29,684 bases of DNA, taken from NCBI GenBank assembly GCA_036001225.1, contig DASYUM010000289.1, forward strand, positions 1 through 29,684, written 5' to 3'. Position 1 is the stretch's first letter. Every line of letters begins with the position of its first letter. The stretch is from DASYUM01 sp036001225. Its GTDB lineage: Bacteria; Methylomirabilota; Methylomirabilia; Rokubacteriales; DASRDR01. A program made the position numbers and the translations under genes. This document shows positions 15,398 through 22,580 of this stretch, piece after piece. Below the pieces are notes generated by a model. That model was not told where the DNA came from and did no database searches. It worked only from the letters and a program-made list of their open reading frames with translations.

Positions 15398-15429
15398 GGA
15401 GGGGAGCGCCGGCTGCGGCGCTCCCCTCC
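15398..15429 (-). terminator. Strong hairpin downstream of the small secreted protein
   Basis: A 14-bp perfect stem (GGAGGGGAGCGCCG paired with its complement) and a 4-base loop, about 50 bases after the minus-strand gene ending at 15476. A second hairpin, CGGGGAGTG / CACTCCCCG at 15434-15460, lies between them. No T tract. Confidence 0.6.
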
Positions 15430-15475
15430 CACCCGGGGAGTGTCGGTGTGCCACTCCCCGCGATGACGCCGGGCG

Positions 15476-16009
15476 CTAGTACGTGATCAGGTTGTGGATG
15501 GTGTCGTCGCTGGGATTGCTGTTGGGGGTGACGTCGTAGATCACCTCCAGGGCCACTGGCGCGACGATCACGTCGAGCGGCGGCCCAAAAGGAGTGTAGC
15601 CGTCCGGGCACTGAGGCGGCGTCTGGAACACGTCTTCCACGTTTCCGTAACCTAGCAGGATGAAACCGTCGATCTGGTTGTGCGTCCGGGCCAGGTAGTG
15701 AAGGGCCGTGGCGACGCCGTGGATCCGGTAGCCATTGGCAAACACGAATGTCGGCGGGCCGGGCGGAACGGTGAGAATGACGTCCCGGCACTCGATGATC
15801 GTCGTGATCGCCTCCACGTAGGCGAAGCGAACGTAGCCCGCGGTCGCGTTGTTCTGCAGCTGCTTGTTGTTCCAGCCAAAGGCGCTCTGCACGTCTCCCT
15901 TGCCCACGAAACCCGTGCCGGTGGCCGGGTCGAACGTCACGTCCGCATAGGCGACGGCCGCCAGTGCGGCCGCTCCCGCAACCGTCACTGCAACCAAAAG
16001 CCTCCGCAT
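15476..16009 (-). CDS. Small secreted protein, unknown function
   Basis: 177 residues. A clear signal peptide (MRRLLVAVTVAGAAALAAVAYA, cleaved before DVTF). The mature protein starts 'DVTFDPATGTGFVGKGDVQSAFGWNN' and looks all-beta, with two Cys (in 'IECRD' and 'PPQCPDG') that could pair. The N-terminal 'GFVGKGDVQSAFGWNN' pattern is one I associate with uncharacterised secreted proteins; no function can be given. ATG 16009 is preferred over 16024 because GGAGGG lies 5-6 bases upstream and the signal peptide begins there. Base composition is less extreme than in its neighbours. It is divergent from the histidine kinase gene. Confidence 0.78.
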   Translation of the reverse strand: MRRLLVAVTVAGAAALAAVAYADVTFDPATGTGFVGKGDVQSAFGWNNKQLQNNATAGYVRFAYVEAITTIIECRDVILTVPPGPPTFVFANGYRIHGVATALHYLARTHNQIDGFILLGYGNVEDVFQTPPQCPDGYTPFGPPLDVIVAPVALEVIYDVTPNSNPSDDTIHNLITY

Positions 16010-16253
16010 GTCAGCCCTCCACATGGCCAGTCCTCCCGTCGCCGTTCGTCACGTCTCGTTCACCCACTTCCGAGGAGACGCCAGCGGGCAATGGAGTCGG
16101 GGCCGCTGAGCGTCCGGTATTCGAAGCTAGGGGCGCGGGCAGCACGTTAGCGGGGGAGGGAGCCGAAGACAATCTGCGGAACGATATAGCGCTGTACACC
16201 TTTCGATAGACGCCGGTTGACGGGCTAGCGCGCCCTTTGGCACACTGCCGGTC

Positions 16254-17978
16254 ATGCGCCGGGGCGAGGCCCTACAGTATTCCCCCCAGAGCCACGCCGA
16301 ACGACTCATCGTCACCGGTCGGGTGGTCCTGGCGGCCTTTTCGTTCGTGGCCCTCTGGCTCGACCCCTCCGAGCCCGCGCGCCACGCGGCGACGGCGTAT
16401 GCCCTGGTCGCCCTCTACGTGTGCTACGCGCTGCTGCTGGCCCTTCTGGTCTGGCGCGCGGCCGCGCCCTCGGGACGCCTGCGGCTGGCCACCCACGCCG
16501 CCGATCTCGCGATCTTCTCGCTCTTCATGTATTTCACCGAGGGGCCGAACAGTCCCTTCTTCCTCTTCTTCGTCTTTGCCCTGGTCTGCGCGGCCCTTCG
16601 GTGGCAGTGGCGGGGGACGCTCTGGACGGCGGCGGCGGCGTTGGCCGCGTTCATCGCGATGGGCGCCTACGCCGGGGAAGTTCTTCGCGACCCGGCCTTC
16701 GAGTTGAACCGCTTCATCATGCGAAGCGCGTACCTGGCCGTGGTGGCGGCGCTGGTGGCCTACCTGGGAGCCCACGAGCACCGCGTGCGGCGGGAGATGT
16801 CCAGGCTGGCCGCGTGGCCGTCGGATGTTCCACCGGACGCTCGGGCCCTCCTGCATGAAACCGTGCAACACGCGGCCGAGGTGCTCGGCGCTCCTCGCCT
16901 CCTCATGGTCTGGGAAGAGGCCGACGAACCCTGGACCTACCTCGCCTCGTGGTCGGGCGGGGAGTTCCGGTGGACGCGGGAGCCGCCCGATGCCTTCCCG
17001 CAGCTGGTCGCCGAGCCGCTGGCCGGCACCCACTTTCTCTGCCCGGACGCGACGGCGCCCGTCCCGATCGTGTTACACACCTCGGCCGCCGGCTTTCAAC
17101 GGTGGCGAGGAAAGCTCCTCGACACCGATCTGCAGACGCGGTTCGCCATCGGCCCCGTGCTGGGCGCCAGTCTCCGGGGCGGACACGTGACCGGATACCT
17201 GCTGGCCCTGGACAAGCGGCGGATGACGTCCGACGACCTCGTCCTGGGGGAGATCGTCGCCCACCAGGCGGTGACCCACATGGAGCAGTTCTACCTCCTG
17301 CAGCGGCTGCAGCAGACCGCGGCGACGGAAGAGCGCATCCGCCTGTCCCGGGATCTCCACGACGGGTTGCTGCAGTCCCTGACCGGGATCGCTCTGCATC
17401 TCGAATCCGTCCGCCGCCAGCTGGACGCCGAACCGGAGGCGGCCCGGCAACGCCTCCGGGAGATCCAGGAGCTGATCACCGCCGAGCAGCGCGATCTCCG
17501 TGCCTTCATCGGACAGCTGAAGCCGGTCCCCGTCACCCTCCAAGAAGTGGACGCCAGCCTCGCGGCGCGCCTGGCCGAGCTGTGCGAGCTGGTCCAGCGC
17601 CAGTGGGGAGTGCGAGTGGAGCTGAGCATGGACCGCCTGGACGGGCACGCGTCGGAGGCGCTGGCCCAGGAGATCTACTGGATCGCCCACGAGGCCCTGG
17701 TCAACGCGGCCCGGCACGCCCGGGCCACGGTCGTCCGGGTGGCGATCCAGGGAGAGAGCCGCCACGTGCGGCTCCTGGTGGCCGACAATGGCCGAGGCTT
17801 CCCATTTTCGGGCCGCTACGATCTGCCGGCGCTGACCGAAGAGAAGCTGGGGCCGCGGACGCTCAAGGAGCGGATTGCCGCCCTTCAGGGCTCGCTGAAC
17901 ATCGACTCGACGGGCGCGGGGGCCCGGCTCGACATCAGACTACCGCTCGTGCGCAGCGGGGTGTGGGATGGCGATTAG
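16254..17978 (+). CDS. Membrane sensor histidine kinase, NarL/DegS type
   Basis: 574 residues. The N-terminal 180 hold about five or six hydrophobic helices (near 20-36, 44-66, 82-95, 101-114, 122-140, 158-172) with short loops, so sensing is probably intramembrane. Residues about 190-345 form a GAF-like domain. The HisKA_3 dimerisation helix has the phosphorylated His369 in 'RLSRDLHDGLLQSLTG'. The HATPase_c domain shows the N box (E480, N484 in 'HEALVNAARHA') and G1 box 'DNGRGF' at 511-516, with 'TLKERIAALQGSL' later. It overlaps the response regulator by 11 bases, so it is its cognate partner. The signal is unknown. Confidence 0.94.
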   Translation: MRRGEALQYSPQSHAERLIVTGRVVLAAFSFVALWLDPSEPARHAATAYALVALYVCYALLLALLVWRAAAPSGRLRLATHAADLAIFSLFMYFTEGPNSPFFLFFVFALVCAALRWQWRGTLWTAAAALAAFIAMGAYAGEVLRDPAFELNRFIMRSAYLAVVAALVAYLGAHEHRVRREMSRLAAWPSDVPPDARALLHETVQHAAEVLGAPRLLMVWEEADEPWTYLASWSGGEFRWTREPPDAFPQLVAEPLAGTHFLCPDATAPVPIVLHTSAAGFQRWRGKLLDTDLQTRFAIGPVLGASLRGGHVTGYLLALDKRRMTSDDLVLGEIVAHQAVTHMEQFYLLQRLQQTAATEERIRLSRDLHDGLLQSLTGIALHLESVRRQLDAEPEAARQRLREIQELITAEQRDLRAFIGQLKPVPVTLQEVDASLAARLAELCELVQRQWGVRVELSMDRLDGHASEALAQEIYWIAHEALVNAARHARATVVRVAIQGESRHVRLLVADNGRGFPFSGRYDLPALTEEKLGPRTLKERIAALQGSLNIDSTGAGARLDIRLPLVRSGVWDGD

Positions 17979-18606
17979 CCTGCTCCTCGCCGACGATCAT
18001 CCGCTCATCCTGCAAGGCCTCCAGAACCTGTTCGGCCGGGAGCCCGACTTCACCGTGGTCGGCCAGTGCCGCACCGGCGACGAAGCGCTCGACGGGCTCC
18101 GCCGGCACTGGCCGGACATCCTGCTCCTCGACCTCCGCATGCCCGGAACGGATGGTCTGGCCGTGCTTCGGCAGATGAAGGAGGAGAAGATGGCCACCCG
18201 GGTGGTGCTCCTCACCGCGGCGCTGGACGAGGAAGACGTGCTGGAGGCGATGCGCCTCGGGGTCCGCGGCGTGGTGCTCAAGGAGATGGCCCCTCGGCTC
18301 CTCGTGCAGTGTATCCGCAAGGTGCACGCCGGCGGGGAGTGGCTGGAGACCCGCTCCTTCAGCCGGGCCCTCGACAAGCTGTTGAAGCGCGAGGCCCGTC
18401 CCGGTGACATGGCGACGATCTTGACCGCCCGCGAGCTCGAGATCGCGCGCATGGTCGCCCGCGGGTTGCGCAACAGGGACATCGCCGAGAAGCTGTCGAT
18501 CAGCGAAGGCACCGTCAAGATCCACCTGCACCGGACGTACGAAAAGCTGGGGGTGGACGGACGCCTCCAGCTGATGCTCTACGTCCAGAAGAACGGACCG
18601 GGCTGA
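17968..18606 (+). CDS. NarL/LuxR-family response regulator
   Basis: 212 residues. Receiver domain at 1-125 with the acidic pair D9-D10, phosphorylated D55 in 'ILLLDLRMPG', T83 and K105. C-terminal LuxR-type helix-turn-helix at about 148-205: 'LTARELEIARMVARGLRNRDIAEKL' and 'SEGTVKIHLHRTYEKLGV', with all usual positions. Translation probably couples to the kinase, whose frame it overlaps. Targets are not evident; the neighbouring FecR and cell-surface genes are candidates only by position. Confidence 0.96.
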   Translation: MAISLLLADDHPLILQGLQNLFGREPDFTVVGQCRTGDEALDGLRRHWPDILLLDLRMPGTDGLAVLRQMKEEKMATRVVLLTAALDEEDVLEAMRLGVRGVVLKEMAPRLLVQCIRKVHAGGEWLETRSFSRALDKLLKREARPGDMATILTARELEIARMVARGLRNRDIAEKLSISEGTVKIHLHRTYEKLGVDGRLQLMLYVQKNGPG

Positions 18607-18633
18607 GAGAATCGGGAGGGCTGAGAGGCCGGC

Positions 18634-20208
18634 CTAGCGGAGGGGTCGGAGCGCGGTGGCGACGGGACCGCCGCCGCCCGAGAAGGCGCCGTTCTCCGCC
18701 GCGATGAACAGTCCGCCCATGACCGCCAGGGCGCCGACGCCGCCGGCGACACCCGGCCCGCCCGGCCCGGGCGGCGGCGTCTCGAACGGCAGCTCCTGCT
18801 GGAGCGCGGCCAGGTCGGCCGGCGGAATCTGAGCGCACGAGGACGGGTTCCCGCCCACCGGCACCTGCGTGTACGTGTTCGCCCCGCAGAGCGCCGCCCC
18901 GCCGCCGACACCGGTGTTCTGGACACCGCCGGCGAGGGTGTAGGAGTTGCCGGGGCCCTGCAGCTGCTGGACGACGGCGAAGTCGGTCTGGCGGACGGCC
19001 GCGACCAGGGTCGGCGTCCGGATGGAGAAGTCCCCCTGGTCGCTCGCGACCTTCGCCACCAGCGTGCGCGCGACGAAGGCCCGCACCTTGCCGGAGGGCA
19101 GATTGAATCGCGATCGCCGCGGGGCACCGGCGGCGTCGTTCTCCAGTCGCTCGATCTCGAAGTCGGACAGCTCGCCCACGCGGACGAGGCTCCCATCGCC
19201 CAGACGGAGCTCGGCCGCCCCGCCTCGACCGGTGCGCACGCGGTCGCCCTCGGCCAGGCGCGCTCCCCGGACCAGCGGCTGGGCCGCGGTCTGGCCGCGT
19301 GGCACGATCTCGGCCGGCGCTCGGACCACGACCACCTCGACCGAGGCCGGCGCTCCGCTCGCGCCGACCGCCTGGGCGTAGTAGGCGGGCCCCGCGAGAT
19401 AGCCGAGATACCCGCCCCCCACGTCGAAGAGGGGCGTGGCGGCGTCTCGGTGCGCCGACGGCACCTTGGCCAGGGCCGCCGTGACGAGCGGTCTCGGGAC
19501 GGGACCCGTGAGGTCGGCCGAGTAGCCCGGGTGGACGACCAGCCGCCCGCCCGGCGCGAGGTACCCGAGGCTCTCGCCCTTGGGGCTGAAGACGGGCCGG
19601 GCGCCCGCGGCGGGTGCGGCCGGCGCGTCGGTCGCGAAGAGGGGCCCGGCCTGGCGCGGTCGCTCGGGCAGGAACACCGGCTCGAGGCTCGCCAGCATCG
19701 TGCGCCGGGGCCCGGCGAGCTCGGCGACCCGCGCGCGGCCCCGGCTGAGCCGCAGGCCCATGGTCCCGTCGCTTCCGACGAACAGCTCCCCCGCGGTCAC
19801 CTGCCCCGGCTCCGGCGCCAGCCGGGCCGTCGGGGTCAGGATCGCCAGGGGGGCCCCGGCGGGGAGGTGGAAGGTGACACGTCCGTAGCGGAGCGAAACT
19901 TCCGCCGCGCCGTTCGTCTCGCGGACGCGGATCGCGCTGAACGGCAGGACCCGGAGCTGGCCGCCTCCGGTCAGGTCGAGGAGAGTGCCGCCGGCGGCGA
20001 CGCGCAGTTCAGCGCCGTCCAGGAGGGGAAGCCCCGAGGGTCCGAGCGGGAGCCAGCTTCGACCCCGGTCGAGCGAGACCTCGGCGCCGCGGATCCCGCG
20101 GGCCGTGCCGAGCGAGAGTGTTCCGCTACCTCCCGCGGCCGGCGTCGCCAGCGGCAGGAGCAGAAGGCCACCGATCAGGATTCTCCGCGACGCTCTCCAC
20201 GCTCTCAT
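18634..20208 (-). CDS. Exported protein with two FecR-like domains
   Basis: 524 residues. A signal peptide (MRAWRASRRILIGGLLLLPL, cleavage near AAG) precedes a FecR-like beta domain at about 35-130 ('SWLPLGPSGLPLLDGAELRV', 'VSLRYGRVTFHLPAG'). A middle part holds 'GYLAPGGRLVVHPGYSADLTG' and similar short beta repeats. A second FecR-like domain is at about 300-425 ('EGDRVRTGRGGAAELRLGDG', 'FNLPSGKVRAFVARTLV', 'FSIRTPTLVAAVRQTDFAV'). A Gly-rich hydrophobic segment (about 485-510) near the end may anchor it. FecR-domain proteins of this exported kind often shape surface or regulatory structures; no sigma factor gene is adjacent. The gene converges with the response regulator, 27 bases away. Confidence 0.85.
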   Translation of the reverse strand: MRAWRASRRILIGGLLLLPLATPAAGGSGTLSLGTARGIRGAEVSLDRGRSWLPLGPSGLPLLDGAELRVAAGGTLLDLTGGGQLRVLPFSAIRVRETNGAAEVSLRYGRVTFHLPAGAPLAILTPTARLAPEPGQVTAGELFVGSDGTMGLRLSRGRARVAELAGPRRTMLASLEPVFLPERPRQAGPLFATDAPAAPAAGARPVFSPKGESLGYLAPGGRLVVHPGYSADLTGPVPRPLVTAALAKVPSAHRDAATPLFDVGGGYLGYLAGPAYYAQAVGASGAPASVEVVVVRAPAEIVPRGQTAAQPLVRGARLAEGDRVRTGRGGAAELRLGDGSLVRVGELSDFEIERLENDAAGAPRRSRFNLPSGKVRAFVARTLVAKVASDQGDFSIRTPTLVAAVRQTDFAVVQQLQGPGNSYTLAGGVQNTGVGGGAALCGANTYTQVPVGGNPSSCAQIPPADLAALQQELPFETPPPGPGGPGVAGGVGALAVMGGLFIAAENGAFSGGGGPVATALRPLR

Positions 20209-20225
20209 GGCGCCGAGTGGGAGGT

Positions 20226-20254
20226 AGGATACCCTTAAGCAGGATTCATGGCAA
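20226..20254 (-). promoter_or_regulatory. Promoter of the double-FecR gene
   Basis: On the minus strand, TTGCCA (20249-20254), a 17-base spacer and TATCCT (20226-20231). The predicted start of transcription is about 10 bases before the ATG at 20208, which fits the lack of a Shine-Dalgarno sequence: the message may be nearly leaderless. Confidence 0.6.
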
Positions 20255-20267
20255 GAGCCTAAATGAA

Positions 20268-20296
20268 GGCCCGTGCGGCCAGCGGCCGTACGGGCC
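20268..20296 (-). terminator. Terminator-like hairpin after the GH5 gene
   Basis: A 13-bp stem (GGCCCGTGCGGCC against GGCCGTACGGGCC, one G-U pair) with a 3-base loop, about 30 bases beyond the minus-strand stop at 20327. It is followed on that strand by TTCATTTAGG, which is only moderately T-rich. Confidence 0.65.
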
Positions 20297-20326
20297 CAGG
20301 CTGCTGCCGGCGCCGGCGCCCGGCGG

Positions 20327-22201
20327 CTACCAGGCCAGGGAGATGGTCGCCAGCCCGGCCCGCTCGTAGTACTCGACTCGCACGGTGTGCTGCCCGGCGG
20401 CCACGTTCAGCCTCTTCGTATAGCTCTTCACCGCGTGGTCGGTCCAGTCGTCGACGAGCTTCGTGCTGTCGAGGTAGGCCCGGATGCCGTCGTCGCTCCG
20501 AGCCCTAAAGGTGTAGAGCCCCTTCGCGAAGTTGAAGCGCCCGGTCCAGCGGACGGAGAAGTTGTCGTCCGGCACCGTGTAGCCGGGGCCGCCCGACTGC
20601 CAGTCGTAGTTGATCGACGCCTCGCAGCGCGTGAAGACCGGGGTCCCCGTGAGTGTCGGGTTGGCGAAGTACTCCGCGAGGTACTGGCCCACCGGACAGG
20701 AGGTCACCGAGACCGGGATCGTCGTGAAGGTCAGCACGTTCGACGCCGCCCCGTCGCTGTTCCGCACGGCGACCTGGGCCGTCCCCGGGAGCAGGACGTC
20801 GGCGGCCGAAATCACGGCCGTCACCTGGGTCGCGCTCTCCACGGTGGTCGGACGCGCCGCGCCGTTCCACTCCACCGTCGCGCCGGGAGCGAAACTGGTG
20901 CCCGTCACGATCAGGCTGAAGTCGGCGCTCCCCGCCAGGATGCTGCTCGGCGAGAGCGCCGTCGCGGTCGGCCCGCTCGGCGGGGGCGGGGGCGGCGTGG
21001 TGGTGTTCGCGAGGGCCGCCGCGGCCGCCAGGACGTCGGAGATGGAGGTGGCCGGCGGGTACACGGTGGCAAAGCTGCCGCCGTGATTGGTGCACGCCTG
21101 ACAGATCAGCTCCCACACCAGGGCGCCCCCGCCTTGATGTGCCTCGAAGGTGTCGAGCCAGGCCTTCATCACCGCCGCCCGATCGATTTCGGCCGGCACC
21201 GCACCGGAGCTCACGCCGAACTCGCCGAGCACGAGGGGCTTGCCGAGCCCGCGGGCGATCAGGATGTGGTCGGCGATCCAGTTGCTGCCGGCGGCGAGGG
21301 AGAAGTTCCAGTACTCGGGATAGAGGTGGGCGGAGCCGAAGTCGATGTTGGGGTCGGCGGTGTTCTGGCTGAAGGAGACCCCGGCCCCGCCGTTGAACAT
21401 GTAGCTCTGGTTGTTGTAGGTCGCCAGCGAGCTATAGCCGGTGGTGGTGGTATCGAAGCCCTCCTCACCGGTGTCCACCATGTGGTTCGGGTCGAGGGAC
21501 TTGATGTACGCCGCCGTCTGGCTGACCCAGGTGCGCACGGTCTCGCCGGTCGAGTCGCCGGAGCGGGGCTCGTTGGCCAGCTCCCAGGCGAAGATGGTAG
21601 GGTCATCCCGGTAAGCGCGATTCGTGTAGGTATTGATGCGGGTGACGAGGAAGTCAATCCATTGCTTGAAGTAGGTCTGGCTGCACGAATCCGTGTAGAA
21701 GAGGTCTGCTGAGGCTCCGGGACGGATGCACTGGGAGACGTACCAGGGCATGCCGCCATAGTCCGACCAATAGTTGGTCAGCGTGAGGATCACCCGGATG
21801 CCGGCCTGGTCAGCCTGGTAGAGGATCCAGTCGAGCTGCTGGGCCGTCGTCTCGTCGTATTGGCCCAGGCTCGTCTGGAACCCGCCAGTGCTCCCGGTAC
21901 CGTCCATGAACGCCCACGTGCGGAACACCGTGAAGCCGAGGGTGTTGGCGAGCGAGAGCATCTGAGTGGTGTGCGCGGTGGAGCCGTAGTTCACCGAGTC
22001 GAGCAGGAAGTAGGCATTCGTGCTGACGACCCGGAACGGCGCGCCGTTCAGCATGAACTGCCCACCCTGGGCGGTCACGAACCCGACGTTCCCGGCGTGG
22101 GCAGTCCCGGTGACGAGGGGAGTCAGGCTCGCCGTCAGGACGGCGGCGAAGACTGTGAAGGCACGCGCTGCGCGGACGGCGTGGCGGAACCATGGACCCA
22201 T
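20327..22201 (-). CDS. Secreted GH5 beta-mannanase-like enzyme with IPT/TIG and PA14 modules
   Basis: 624 residues. Signal peptide at 1-37 (ends TAHA). Residues about 40-395 form a GH5 barrel close to endo-1,4-beta-mannosidases (GH5_7 style): 'TFVFRTWAF'-type strand, acid/base Glu211 in 'AWELANEPR' and nucleophile Glu327 in 'PLVLGEFG', both intact. 'NYWSDYGGMPWYV' is typical of this subfamily. A Pro linker (about 401-409) leads to an IPT/TIG immunoglobulin-like domain (about 412-495), then a PA14 domain (about 505-624; 'NFSVRWTGRFNF' and 'DDGIRAYLDSTKLVDDW'), which often binds glycans. It should act outside the cell on mannan or a similar glycan. ATG 22201 is chosen because of GGGAGG upstream; the frame is open to 22294. 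Confidence 0.92.
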   Translation of the reverse strand: MGPWFRHAVRAARAFTVFAAVLTASLTPLVTGTAHAGNVGFVTAQGGQFMLNGAPFRVVSTNAYFLLDSVNYGSTAHTTQMLSLANTLGFTVFRTWAFMDGTGSTGGFQTSLGQYDETTAQQLDWILYQADQAGIRVILTLTNYWSDYGGMPWYVSQCIRPGASADLFYTDSCSQTYFKQWIDFLVTRINTYTNRAYRDDPTIFAWELANEPRSGDSTGETVRTWVSQTAAYIKSLDPNHMVDTGEEGFDTTTTGYSSLATYNNQSYMFNGGAGVSFSQNTADPNIDFGSAHLYPEYWNFSLAAGSNWIADHILIARGLGKPLVLGEFGVSSGAVPAEIDRAAVMKAWLDTFEAHQGGGALVWELICQACTNHGGSFATVYPPATSISDVLAAAAALANTTTPPPPPPSGPTATALSPSSILAGSADFSLIVTGTSFAPGATVEWNGAARPTTVESATQVTAVISAADVLLPGTAQVAVRNSDGAASNVLTFTTIPVSVTSCPVGQYLAEYFANPTLTGTPVFTRCEASINYDWQSGGPGYTVPDDNFSVRWTGRFNFAKGLYTFRARSDDGIRAYLDSTKLVDDWTDHAVKSYTKRLNVAAGQHTVRVEYYERAGLATISLAW

Positions 22202-22580
22202 GAGCGCCTCCCTCCCGTAGGGGTAGCTCGCGGAGAAGAGGCCGCGCACTCGCCGCCCCCCCGACGGGGCGACGAGCGCCGGCCCGGCCAACATGCGGGC
22301 TCCCTCCCGGGCATGCTGGGGTTCCGGTCCGCCACCCGCCGCCCTCCGCTGCGTCCGGCCGACCGGCTGGGCGGTGACTGGGCAGGAAATGTGCCAGTGT
22401 GGAGCGGGCGGTCCTGAGGGGCGGTTATCGGCTGCTAGGACGCCGGCTTGGGCCCGCCGGGGGTGGGGAAGATGCGCGGCGGCACACCCGGCGCCCTCGG
22501 GCCGCGGGGCCCGAGATTCGGGGCGCGCCTACCGACCGGGGAAGATCCTTAGCGCGGGGGCTCCCGCTCGATCAGGCTGG
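22202..22580. other. Intergenic region between GH5 and FecR/DUF6600 genes
   Basis: 379 bases with no supported gene. It holds the ribosome binding site of the GH5 gene (GGGAGG near 22206-22215) at one end. A hairpin CTCGGGCC-gcgg-GGCCCGAG lies at 22496-22515, downstream of the minus-strand gene ending at 22581, and is a possible terminator without a T tract. No promoter for the GH5 gene was convincingly found. Confidence 0.5.

Noticed and set aside
13525..15479. Long frames on both strands across the oligopeptide-binding protein gene
   Set aside because: Shadows of the OppA-family frame, which has a signal peptide and family motifs.
22378..22396. Sigma-54-like GG-N10-GC site
   Set aside because: Only the GG and GC pairs match; the surrounding bases do not fit TGGCAC and TTGC.
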